Origin: Savagea sp.
GTDB lineage: Bacteria > Bacillota > Bacilli > Bacillales_A > Planococcaceae
Direction of reading: 5' to 3'
Assembly: GCA_030152585.1 (NCBI GenBank)
Contig: JASLJC010000028.1
Location: 1 to 7,459 of the forward strand
DNA: 7,459 bases
Below the pieces are notes generated by a model. That model worked only from the letters and a program-made list of their open reading frames with translations. It did no database searches and was not told the origin of the DNA. Below, piece by piece: positions 1 to 6,122 of the stretch; position 1 is the stretch's first letter; every line of letters begins with the position of its first letter. Both the position numbers and the translations under genes were made by a program.

Positions 1-108
1 ACGAAAGTGATCAAAAGAGCAGCCTACGGCTTTCGTTCTTTTGATCACTTCCGAGCAAAGATTTTATTGAGTCATAAGTATAAAAATATAGGTTCTCATT
101 TAGGGTGA
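1..108 (+). CDS. ISL3-family transposase, C-terminal end (partial, 5' end outside window)
   Basis: Frame 1 is open from the first base to a TGA at 106-108 and encodes 35 residues. It holds the pattern K-V-I-K-R-A-A-Y-G-F-R-S-F-x-x-F-R-A-K-I-L-L, which resembles the conserved C-terminus of ISL3-family DDE transposases (IK-x-KR-x-x-YGFR-x-F-x-x-FR-x-RI-L). The assignment is supported by a terminal inverted-repeat-like end only 11 bp after the stop, at 120-141. The protein would cut and join the IS ends during transposition. Only the tail is visible, so catalytic residues cannot be checked and the copy may be intact or dead. A 14-bp inverted repeat at 5-18/37-50 lies inside this reading frame and has no T-run, so it is not read here as a terminator. 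The family call rests on motif recall, not on a search. Confidence 0.8.
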   Translation, partial: TKVIKRAAYGFRSFDHFRAKILLSHKYKNIGSHLG

Positions 109-122
109 CGGATTCGTCACCC
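103..122. repeat. Perfect 8-bp hairpin at the IS end
   Basis: GGGTGACG (103-110) and CGTCACCC (115-122) are perfect inverted arms around the loop GATT. The hairpin overlaps the transposase stop codon and the inner edge of the terminal repeat. It is the first stable structure met by transcription leaving the ABC-F gene on the minus strand. The minus-strand sequence beyond it is only moderately T-rich, so it is a weak terminator candidate. It could also limit read-through into or out of the IS. Confidence 0.55.
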
Positions 123-146
123 CAACACTTGAAAAAGAACCTCATT

Positions 147-2090
147 TTATTGTGGATGATGTTGATCAAATTGTTCTAATGCTTCTTCTGTTTCAAGCCA
201 ATCGAGTTCAACAGCTTCTTTTGTGGATAACTTTTCGTTTAAATCTTCTTGTAAAGCAATCAATGCGACGTGATCGTCCGCTAACTGTGGATGATTCATT
301 TCTTCATATAATTGTTCAATCGCTTTTTCTAACGATTGCATTTCTTTTTCGAGTCGATCAATCGCTCGTGTGAACTTTCGACGCTCGCGTTCGACTTCTT
401 TAGACCGATACACTTTTTTCACCTTCGTATCGTCTTTTGGCGTATCTTCTTCATTTTGTAGCAATTCAAGTTCTAGTAGTTCTTGTTTTTTTTCTAAATA
501 ATAATTGTAATCCCCTAAATATTCATTTACCCCATTTTTCGTGAGCTCGACAACTTTTGTAGCGATTCGGTTCATAAAATATCGGTCGTGAGAAACGAAT
601 AAAATCGTACCGTTGAAATCATCGAGGGCATTTTCTAACACTTCTTTACTATCTAAGTCAAGATGGTTTGTCGGTTCGTCCAAAATAAGCGTATTCGCTT
701 TTTCGAGCATGAGCTTTGCAAGAGAAAGACGGGCACGTTCGCCACCCGAAAGTGACCGCACTGGCTTTTCGACGTCATCTCCTGAAAAAAGAAAGCTACC
801 GAGTAAAGAACGTACATCTCCTTCATCTAACATCGGCCAATCATCCCAAATTTCATTTAATACAGTACCTGTACCGAGTAAAGTCGCTTGTTGCTGATCG
901 TAATACCCGAATGAAACGTTCGTCCCGTAAAAAATATCGCCTTTTAACGGTGGAATTTGTCGAATGATCGTTTTCAAAAATGTCGATTTCCCGACACCGT
1001 TAGGACCGACAATGGCAATTCGTTCTTGTCGTTTCATTTGAAATTGAATATTGCATGCGACGGGATGTTCGTAACCGATCGCAACGTCCCGACAATGTAA
1101 AACGTCATTTCCGCTATCTTTTTCAACTTGGAATGAAAAACGGGCAGAACGTTCTTTGCCATCAGGTGCGTCCATCCATTCGGTTCGTTCTAGTTGTTTG
1201 CGACGACTTTTAGCCATTTTACTCGTCGAAGCACGGGCAATATTACGGGCAATATAATCTTCTAATTTGGCACGTTCTGTTTGTTCTTTTTCGAAACGTT
1301 TCTTTTCAATCGTATAATTTTTCGCTTTTTCATCGACGTAATAGCTGTAATTGCCATTATATTTTGTGACGTGTCGACGCGACACTTCATAAACGACATT
1401 AACGAGTCGATCGAGGAAAAAACGGTCGTGAGAAACGATTAAAATAGAGCCTCTATAACTATGTAAATAAGATTCGAGCCATTCAAGCGTTTCAATATCT
1501 AAATGGTTTGTCGGCTCATCTAAAATGAGTAAGTCGGGATGAGTAAGGAGCAATTTCGCGAGTGAGAGACGTGTTTTTTGCCCACCTGAAAGCGTCGAAA
1601 CTTGTTTATCGTAATCGTCTTCATAAAATTGCATCCCGTTGAGAACCGCTTTCGTATCGGCTTCGTATTGATATCCACCTTTTGAAGCATACGTTTGTTG
1701 TAAGTGATCATATTGAGATAAAACATTTGTATATCGTTGTTCATCTGTATGGGGAGATAAAGACGACATTTCAATTTCGAGTGTGCGAATTTGTTGTTCA
1801 AGCATTTTCATATGTTGAAAAACAGTCATCATTTCTTCCCAAATCGTCAACGACGAATCCATTTCAGCATGTTGGTCTAAATAACCGACCGAAATATCTT
1901 TTGGAATAATAATTTGTCCGCTATCGTAGGGAAGTTCACCTGCGATGATTTTTAATAACGTTGATTTTCCAGCACCGTTACGTCCGACAAGTGCGACGCG
2001 GTCTTGGTCGCGTACCGTTAATTTTGCATTTTCGAGAATAGGTACGCCTGAAAATGATTTTGTAACTTGATTGACTTGTAATACAATCAT
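147..2090 (-). CDS. ydiF: ABC-F family ATPase (YdiF-like, ribosome-associated)
   Basis: Soluble protein of 647 aa with two ABC ATPase domains and no membrane segment, as expected for ABC-F proteins. These bind near the ribosomal E site and help stalled or antibiotic-blocked ribosomes. Domain 1 has Walker A G-R-N-G-A-G-K-S-T (36-44), signature LSGGQ (167-171) and Walker B/D-loop DEPTNHLD (191-198). Domain 2 has Walker A G-P-N-G-V-G-K-S-T (362-370), signature LSGGE (447-451) and a second DEPTNHLD (471-478). The basic helical linker between them (about 250-320) corresponds to the P-site tRNA-interaction region. The C-terminal tail (about 555-645) is charged and probably coiled-coil. The start is backed by AGAGGTGG just upstream (minus strand). 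Position divergent from rex matches B. subtilis ydiF. A role in antibiotic resistance cannot be inferred from the sequence. Confidence 0.93.
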   Translation of the reverse strand: MIVLQVNQVTKSFSGVPILENAKLTVRDQDRVALVGRNGAGKSTLLKIIAGELPYDSGQIIIPKDISVGYLDQHAEMDSSLTIWEEMMTVFQHMKMLEQQIRTLEIEMSSLSPHTDEQRYTNVLSQYDHLQQTYASKGGYQYEADTKAVLNGMQFYEDDYDKQVSTLSGGQKTRLSLAKLLLTHPDLLILDEPTNHLDIETLEWLESYLHSYRGSILIVSHDRFFLDRLVNVVYEVSRRHVTKYNGNYSYYVDEKAKNYTIEKKRFEKEQTERAKLEDYIARNIARASTSKMAKSRRKQLERTEWMDAPDGKERSARFSFQVEKDSGNDVLHCRDVAIGYEHPVACNIQFQMKRQERIAIVGPNGVGKSTFLKTIIRQIPPLKGDIFYGTNVSFGYYDQQQATLLGTGTVLNEIWDDWPMLDEGDVRSLLGSFLFSGDDVEKPVRSLSGGERARLSLAKLMLEKANTLILDEPTNHLDLDSKEVLENALDDFNGTILFVSHDRYFMNRIATKVVELTKNGVNEYLGDYNYYLEKKQELLELELLQNEEDTPKDDTKVKKVYRSKEVERERRKFTRAIDRLEKEMQSLEKAIEQLYEEMNHPQLADDHVALIALQEDLNEKLSTKEAVELDWLETEEALEQFDQHHPQ

Positions 2091-2114
2091 TTTTCCACCT
2101 CTATTCTATGTATC

Positions 2115-2143
2115 AGTGTAATCGAAAGACGTACGAGTAGCAA
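2115..2143 (-). promoter_or_regulatory. Possible promoter of the ABC-F gene
   Basis: On the minus strand, TTGCTA (2143-2138) and TACACT (2120-2115) are separated by 17 bp and lie about 25 bp upstream of the start codon. Each hexamer matches the sigma-A consensus at four of six positions. This is only a candidate. Confidence 0.3.
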
Positions 2144-2161
2144 TTGTTCGTCTTTACAATT
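2126..2161. promoter_or_regulatory. Overlapping inverted repeats between divergent ABC-F and rex genes
   Basis: AATTGT (2142-2147) and ACAATT (2156-2161) form a perfect interrupted palindrome with an 8-bp centre. A second imperfect repeat pairs AAGACGTAC (2126-2134) with GTTCGTCTT (2146-2154), 8 of 9 positions. Both overlap the candidate -35 regions of the divergent promoters, so they could be operator sites. The spacing TTGT-N8-ACAA is 2 bp shorter than the usual Gram-positive Rex operator (TTGTGAA-N4-TTCACAA), so Rex autoregulation is not claimed. Confidence 0.35.
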
Positions 2162-2181
2162 AAAAGACAGTAAGGTACGAT
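2153..2181 (+). promoter_or_regulatory. Candidate sigma-A promoter of rex
   Basis: TTTACA (2153-2158) and TACGAT (2176-2181) are spaced 17 bp apart. Transcription would start near 2188, leaving a leader of about 30 nt that contains the ribosome binding site AGGAGG (2208-2213), 6 nt from the ATG. The hexamers match five and four of six consensus bases. Confidence 0.45.
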
Positions 2182-2219
2182 GTTCATAGATGTCTAGACG
2201 CATGTTCAGGAGGTAGACG

Positions 2220-2885
2220 ATGAACGATATGAATCCAAATGTTCCGCAAGCGACGTCGAAACGGTTACCAATTTATTATCGCATTTTACGAAAATTCCAA
2301 CACGATGGCGTCACACGTATTTCGTCTGGAGATTTAAGTAAAGCGATGAAAATTGATGCAGCGACGATTCGTCGGGACTTCTCTCATTTTGGGGCGCTCG
2401 GCCGTAAAGGATACGGATACAATGTAGATGAGCTCGTCACTTTTTTTAGTAAAGTGTTACAACAAGATGAAGAAACAGACGTAGCATTAGTCGGTGTCGG
2501 TAGTTTAGGCGGCGCCATTTTAAAATACAATTTTCAAAAAAATCATAATATACGTGTCGTCGTCGCATTCGACCCGAAAGCACCACATGAAGGTCGTAAG
2601 TTTAACGATATTGATCTTTATCATCCCGATGAGATTGAATCACAATTACGTGCACGAGATGTCCGTGTCGTTATTTTAACAGTGCCTTCTAAAGTCGCAC
2701 AAGAAGTGACCGATCGTCTCGTTGCAGCAGGAACGAAAGGGATATTAAACTTTACACCCGTTCGTCTATCTGTTCCGAGTGATGTACGTATTCATACAAT
2801 TGATTTATCAGTAGAATTACAAACGCTCATTTATTTTTTACGTAACGATGAGCAAGCAGAAGAAAAAGGCAATGAAGTGGAATAA
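2220..2885 (+). CDS. rex: Redox-sensing transcriptional repressor Rex
   Basis: 221 aa, close to the usual Rex length of about 210-215. Rex is a cytosolic homodimer that represses fermentation and respiration genes and leaves DNA when NADH rises relative to NAD+. Residues about 16-75 form the winged-helix DNA-binding domain, with the family-typical run around K44-IDAATIRRDFSHFG-58 and GRKGYGY (61-67). The Rossmann NAD(H)-binding domain follows, with V-G-V-G-S-L-G-G (91-98) and the acidic D118 at the end of beta-2 in VAFD. The conserved ILNFTP (175-180) and the C-terminal helix VELQTLIYFL are present. A serine stands at the fourth position of the glycine loop, where B. subtilis Rex has asparagine; this position varies in the family. 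The start is supported by AGGAGG. The last codons form the left arm of the terminator. Confidence 0.96.
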   Translation: MNDMNPNVPQATSKRLPIYYRILRKFQHDGVTRISSGDLSKAMKIDAATIRRDFSHFGALGRKGYGYNVDELVTFFSKVLQQDEETDVALVGVGSLGGAILKYNFQKNHNIRVVVAFDPKAPHEGRKFNDIDLYHPDEIESQLRARDVRVVILTVPSKVAQEVTDRLVAAGTKGILNFTPVRLSVPSDVRIHTIDLSVELQTLIYFLRNDEQAEEKGNEVE

Positions 2886-2902
2886 CCCTTCATTGCCTTT
2901 TT
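2863..2902. terminator. Bidirectional intrinsic terminator for rex and the CPBP protease gene
   Basis: GGCAATGAAG (2868-2877) pairs perfectly with CTTCATTGCC (2888-2897) around a 10-nt loop. A5 precedes the left arm (2863-2867) and T5 follows the right arm (2898-2902). The T-run makes it a terminator in both directions: for rex on the plus strand and for the convergent gene ending at 2906 on the minus strand. The left arm and the A-run lie inside the last codons of rex. Confidence 0.88.
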
Positions 2903-2905
2903 GAA

Positions 2906-3622
2906 TTAAGGTAAAAATAGTTGAATCGTTTGGAACAGTTCAGGATAATATTTCATCGCAATGTATCCTGATAAAACGACATAACCGTTCATTAAAAAAT
3001 GACCAATCATCGGTGCGAGTAAAGAACGAGACTTCATGTATACGTAAGCGAATACGTAAGCAGGAACGAGATAAGAGAAAATATGTGTAAAGTCCATATG
3101 AGCAGCGGCAAAAATAATACCGCTAATCGTTGCGGCGATAAAGTAATTCGTTCGTACATACAATTCACCAAAAATCGCTCGGCGGAATACGATTTCTTCT
3201 GTTAACGGTGCAACGATGACAATCGTAATTGCAAACAACGGTGACAATGCTACTTGCTCTAATAAAGAAGTCGTATTCTCAGAGCTTGTCACTTCTCCGA
3301 CAAAAAATTGAGTGAGCACATTGACGACGACTTGCCCGATCATCGCTGCGACAAAACCGACGACCCCCCACCCGATAATTTTTAGAAAAGAAGCGCGCGG
3401 TCGGTCGAAAATAGTCCAATACTCTTTATGGAAGAAACTCCAAAAAAATAAGAAGAGAATCATCAGTGCACTCGTAGCTAAAACTGAAACGGTCACAAGT
3501 TTTGGAAAATGTTCAGCATCCGTTCCAATGATCGGTGCGAGCCATTTCATCATCGGTAATTGGAAAAACTGAAAGAATACAAACGTAAGAAGCATTAAAA
3601 TGGAAATGAACCATTTTTTCAT
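2906..3622 (-). CDS. ydiL: CPBP family intramembrane glutamic endopeptidase (YdiL-like)
   Basis: 238-aa hydrophobic membrane protein with about six to seven predicted membrane helices (roughly 5-25, 41-64, 82-106, 125-141, 160-175, 181-197, 200-222). It carries the CPBP/Abi (Rce1-like) signature: motif 1 EExxxR at E142-E143-x3-R147, motif 2 FxxxH at F171-H175, and motif 3 HxxxN at H208-N212. Family members cleave peptide bonds within or near membranes; in bacteria some act in bacteriocin self-immunity or maturation. The substrate here is unknown. It lies directly upstream of and divergent from groES, as ydiL does in B. subtilis, and it converges on rex with only 20 bp between the two genes. 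The ribosome binding site is weak (AAAGGG about 10 nt before the ATG), but no better in-frame start exists upstream. Confidence 0.9.
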   Translation of the reverse strand: MKKWFISILMLLTFVFFQFFQLPMMKWLAPIIGTDAEHFPKLVTVSVLATSALMILFLFFWSFFHKEYWTIFDRPRASFLKIIGWGVVGFVAAMIGQVVVNVLTQFFVGEVTSSENTTSLLEQVALSPLFAITIVIVAPLTEEIVFRRAIFGELYVRTNYFIAATISGIIFAAAHMDFTHIFSYLVPAYVFAYVYMKSRSLLAPMIGHFLMNGYVVLSGYIAMKYYPELFQTIQLFLP

Positions 3623-3703
3623 AAATGAAAAACCCTTTCTATTTATAGATTGTTCATATCATAACGTGCAATACGAAATAATGAAAATGTTTGAGTATAA
3701 GAC

Positions 3704-3732
3704 TTGCAATTTTGTATCAAATTATTTAATAT
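3704..3732 (+). promoter_or_regulatory. Candidate sigma-A promoter of groES-groEL
   Basis: TTGCAA (3704-3709) and TAATAT (3727-3732) are 17 bp apart. The predicted start near 3739 lies just before CIRCE, which is where HrcA would block initiation. The position relative to CIRCE supports the call more than the hexamers do. Confidence 0.55.
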
Positions 3733-3742
3733 AGAAGATGTG

Positions 3743-3769
3743 TTAGCACTCTAATTAAATGAGTGCTAA
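3743..3769 (+). promoter_or_regulatory. CIRCE operator (HrcA binding site)
   Basis: TTAGCACTC (3743-3751), a 9-bp spacer, and GAGTGCTAA (3761-3769) give a perfect match to the CIRCE consensus. HrcA bound here represses groESL until heat or folding stress sequesters it. The site lies between the promoter and the groES ribosome binding site, so it would also form a hairpin in the 5' leader of the mRNA. Confidence 0.98.
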
Positions 3770-3804
3770 AAAAGAAAACGAAAAAATTGAGGAGGTTGTT
3801 TTCA

Positions 3805-4065
3805 TTGTTAAAACCATTAGGTGACCGCGTCATTATCGAGATTGTAGAAGCGGAAGAAAAAACAGCAAGCGGGATTGTACTCCCTGACTCAGCACAAGAA
3901 AAACCGCAGGAGGGGAAAGTCGTCGCAGTAAGCGAAAAAACAAACTTCGACTTAAAAGAAGGAGACAATATTATCTTCTCAAAATTTGCCGGTACAGAAG
4001 TCAGTTATGAAGGTAAAGAGTACTTAATTCTTCGCGAAACAGACATTTTAGCAGTTAAGCAATAA
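3805..4065 (+). CDS. groES: Co-chaperonin GroES (TTG start, short roof-loop variant)
   Basis: 86-aa heptameric lid of the GroEL chamber in the cytosol. The start is TTG at 3805, giving MLKPLGDRV, with GAGGAGG (3789-3795) 9 nt upstream. A longer reading from GTG 3763 would begin inside CIRCE and place the Shine-Dalgarno within the gene, so it is rejected. The mobile loop that docks on GroEL is present (about 16-32, with I24-V25-L26). The end TEYLIL-type strand and DILAV are also normal. It is odd that residues 39-54 read V-V-A-V-S-E-K-T-N-F-D-L-K-E-G-D. B. subtilis GroES has about 8 more residues here, including the G-R-x-L-E-x-G-E segment of the roof beta-hairpin. The frame is uninterrupted on both sides, so this is a clean in-frame shortening, not a frameshift. 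Confidence 0.96.
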   Translation: MLKPLGDRVIIEIVEAEEKTASGIVLPDSAQEKPQEGKVVAVSEKTNFDLKEGDNIIFSKFAGTEVSYEGKEYLILRETDILAVKQ

Positions 4066-4101
4066 TTTCGGAAACATTACTTTTAGGAGGGACTTTTACA
4101 A

Positions 4102-5739
4102 ATGGCAAAAGATATTAAATTTAATGAAGACGCACGTAGCGCAATGCTTCGTGGAGTAGATACATTAGCAAACGCAGTGAAAGTAACATTAGGACCAAAA
4201 GGGCGTAACGTCGTATTAGAGCGTGCATTCGGTTCGCCACTCATTACAAATGACGGAGTAACGATTGCAAAAGAAATCGAACTCGAAGATAAATTTGAAA
4301 ATATGGGTGCTAAACTCGTTGCAGAAGTAGCGTCAAAAACGAATGAAATTGCAGGAGACGGTACGACAACAGCGACAGTCCTTGCGCAAGCGATGATCCG
4401 AGAAGGGTTAAAAAACGTAACAGCAGGTGCGAATCCTGTCGGTATTCGTAAAGGTATTGAAGAGTCAGTAAAAGTAGCAGTTACAGAACTTCAAAATATC
4501 TCAGACAATATCGAAGACAAAGAAAAAATTGCACAAGTTGCGTCGATTTCATCAGGTGATGATGAAGTCGGTCAATTAATCGCAGAAGCGATGGAACGTG
4601 TTGGAAACGACGGTGTCATTACGATTGAAGAATCAAAAGGATTCGAAACAGAACTCGATGTCGTAGAAGGTATGGAGTTTGACCGTGGATATGCTTCTGC
4701 ATATATGGCGACAGATACAGATAAAATGGAAGCGGTATTAGATAACCCGTACATTTTAATTACAGATAAAAAAATCACGAACATTCAAGAAATTTTACCG
4801 GTGTTAGAACAAGTCGTTCAGCAAGGTCGTCCGTTATTAATTATTGCAGAAGATGTTGAAGGAGAAGCACTCGCAACACTCGTTGTGAACAAACTTCGTG
4901 GAACATTCAACGCAGTGGCTGTAAAAGCGCCAGGATTTGGTGATCGTCGTAAAGCGATGCTTGAAGATATCGCTATTTTAACAGGCGGAGAGTTAATTAC
5001 AGAAGATGTTGGTCTCGACTTACCTTCAGCAGATATTACACAACTCGGCCGTGCTGAAAAAGTTATCGTAACGAAAGATCATACGACAATTGTCGAAGGT
5101 AACGGAGAAGTTGAAAATATCGAACGTCGCGTTGCTCAAATCCGTGGTCAAATGGAAGAATCAACGTCAGAATTCGATAAAGAAAAATTACAAGAACGTT
5201 TAGCGAAACTTGCAGGTGGCGTTGCAGTCATTAAAGTAGGTGCTGCAACAGAAACAGAATTAAAAGAACGTAAACTTCGCATCGAAGACGCATTAAACTC
5301 AACACGCGCAGCGGTTGAAGAAGGAATCGTCTCAGGTGGGGGAACTGCACTCGTGAACGTCTACAAAAAAGTAGAAAGTCTTCTTGAAACGACAGAAGGC
5401 GATGTCACAACAGGTGTGAAAATCGTCCTTCGAGCATTAGAAGAGCCAGTACGTCAAATCGCGACAAACGCAGGTCTAGAAGGATCAATCGTGGTTGATC
5501 GTTTAAAACGTGAAGAAATCGGTATCGGTTTCGACGCAGCGACAGGCGAATGGGTGAACATGATGGAAGCAGGAGTAGTCGACCCAACAAAAGTGACACG
5601 TTCTGCTTTACAACACGCAGCAAGTGTAGCAGCAATGTTCTTAACGACAGAAGCAGTCGTTGCAGATAAACCAGAACCACAAGGAATGCCAGATATGGGT
5701 GGTATGGGCGGAATGCCAGACATGGGCGGCATGATGTAA
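4102..5739 (+). CDS. groEL: Chaperonin GroEL (60 kDa)
   Basis: 545 aa, the normal length for this tetradecameric ATP-dependent folding chamber. The equatorial domain has VTLGPKGRN (28-36) and the nucleotide loop GDGTTTAT (85-92), with D86 as the Mg/ATP residue. The catalytic aspartate for hydrolysis is D396 in IEDAL. The apical domain occupies about 190-370. Late motifs DPTKVTRSALQHAASVA (494-510) and a Gly-Met-rich tail (from 528, ending GGMM) are typical. It follows groES by 36 bp with AGGAGGG (4085-4091) upstream of the ATG, and no terminator separates them, so the two are one CIRCE-controlled operon. No truncation or missing key residue was seen. Confidence 0.98.
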   Translation: MAKDIKFNEDARSAMLRGVDTLANAVKVTLGPKGRNVVLERAFGSPLITNDGVTIAKEIELEDKFENMGAKLVAEVASKTNEIAGDGTTTATVLAQAMIREGLKNVTAGANPVGIRKGIEESVKVAVTELQNISDNIEDKEKIAQVASISSGDDEVGQLIAEAMERVGNDGVITIEESKGFETELDVVEGMEFDRGYASAYMATDTDKMEAVLDNPYILITDKKITNIQEILPVLEQVVQQGRPLLIIAEDVEGEALATLVVNKLRGTFNAVAVKAPGFGDRRKAMLEDIAILTGGELITEDVGLDLPSADITQLGRAEKVIVTKDHTTIVEGNGEVENIERRVAQIRGQMEESTSEFDKEKLQERLAKLAGGVAVIKVGAATETELKERKLRIEDALNSTRAAVEEGIVSGGGTALVNVYKKVESLLETTEGDVTTGVKIVLRALEEPVRQIATNAGLEGSIVVDRLKREEIGIGFDAATGEWVNMMEAGVVDPTKVTRSALQHAASVAAMFLTTEAVVADKPEPQGMPDMGGMGGMPDMGGMM

Positions 5740-5836
5740 AAACGACCAATAAACATTGATTTGACAGTGTTTAAAGGCGGTTAAATGTTATCGTGTTCAT
5801 GTTTTTGCTCATGTTTTAAATGAATAAGGTTTTTTG

Positions 5837-5882
5837 AGAGGTCTTTCATTAAGTTACTAAACTTAGTGGAAGCCTCTTTTTT
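5837..5882 (+). terminator. Intrinsic terminator of the groES-groEL operon
   Basis: AGAGG (5837-5841) pairs with CCTCT (5873-5877). An imperfect middle stem and a top stem TAAGTT-ACTA-AACTTA (5850-5865) extend it, and six T residues follow (5877-5882). It lies about 100 bp after the groEL stop. The ISL3-like end begins 2 bp after the T-run. Confidence 0.75.
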
Positions 5883-5883
5883 A

Positions 5884-5905
5884 GGTTCTATAATATCTGT
5901 TGGGG
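5884..5905 (+). mobile_element. ISL3-type terminal inverted-repeat motif (solo end)
   Basis: GGTTCT (5884-5889), 8 bp, then TGTTGGGG (5898-5905) has exactly the same layout as the IS end at 141-120, with a different 8-bp centre. The flanking bases inward are also different, so it would come from another ISL3-like element. No matching opposite end (CCCCAACA-N8-AGAACC) was found to the right within the window. The call therefore rests on one terminus and its neighbouring palindrome. Confidence 0.55.
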
Positions 5906-5912
5906 TTTCTAC

Positions 5913-6044
5913 ACAATTCCTTCGGATTTGCATGCAAGACGTGAGGCTCGCTCTTCAACTTCCCAAGCAAGTTTTTCCGGGAACTTGCTTGGGGTATTGG
6001 AAGAGCTCGCAATTCCGCAGGCGTCCGCAAATCCGAAGAATTGT
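5913..6044. repeat. 132-nt nested inverted repeat (MITE-like or structured RNA)
   Basis: The outer arms 5913-5931 and 6027-6044 pair over 18 bp with one bulged C. Inside, GACG (5938-5941) pairs with CGTC (6022-6025), and GCTCTTC (5950-5956) pairs with GAAGAGC (6000-6006). The tip is a perfect 12-bp stem (5962-5973 with 5982-5993) closing an 8-nt loop. No plausible protein is encoded on either strand. Its place just inside the ISL3-type end suggests a non-autonomous element or decayed IS sub-terminal region. If transcribed, it would fold into one long rod. Confidence 0.8.
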
Positions 6045-6054
6045 ACACAAAGAT

Positions 6055-6101
6055 AAAACCCAGTACCTACTTATTTAAAAATAAATGGATACTGGGTTTT
6101 T
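6055..6101 (+). terminator. Strong intrinsic terminator downstream of the long hairpin
   Basis: AAAACCCAGTA (6055-6065) pairs perfectly with TACTGGGTTTT (6090-6100). The stem is continued at the tip by TTATTT and AAATAA, and the right arm runs into TTTTT. No gene ends just before it, and groEL already has a terminator. It therefore implies a short transcript from the hairpin region or an IS-borne terminator. The A-run on the left also allows weaker function on the minus strand. Confidence 0.75.
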
Positions 6102-6122
6102 ATTTGGCTAGGTTTTGTCCCA

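Larger units (their letters stand above)
1..141 (+). mobile_element. Right end of an ISL3-type insertion sequence
   Basis: The transposase tail is followed by a hairpin (103-122) and a terminal sequence at 120-141. Read inward from the end on the minus strand, that sequence is GGTTCT-N8-TGTTGGGG, the general form of ISL3-family terminal repeats. The same 22-nt frame with a different 8-nt centre occurs at 5884-5905. The element ends at 141. ISL3 elements usually duplicate 8 bp of AT-rich target, which would make 142-149 (TCATTTTA) the right-hand duplication. Its partner would lie outside the window. Insertion took place 5 bp beyond the ABC-F stop codon, so that gene is intact, although its native terminator has been displaced. 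Confidence 0.75.

Noticed and set aside
5..50. 14-bp perfect inverted repeat resembling a terminator for an upstream gene
   Set aside because: It lies inside the open transposase frame, about 55 bp before the stop codon, and no T-run follows. It is probably a coincidence of coding sequence.
2144..2159. TTGT-N8-ACAA as a Rex operator
   Set aside because: The Gram-positive Rex box has 10 bp between TTGT and ACAA and inner GAA/TTC bases, which are missing.
3763..3804. N-terminal extension of GroES from GTG 3763
   Set aside because: It would start in CIRCE and translate the ribosome binding site; the TTG at 3805 fits spacing and family length.
5761..5790. TTGACA at 5761-5766 as a promoter after groEL
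   Set aside because: No acceptable -10 hexamer lies at 16-18 bp spacing.
5866..6078. 70-aa open frame across the long palindrome
   Set aside because: The frame starts within the groEL terminator, follows the inverted repeat, has no ribosome binding site and resembles no protein I know.
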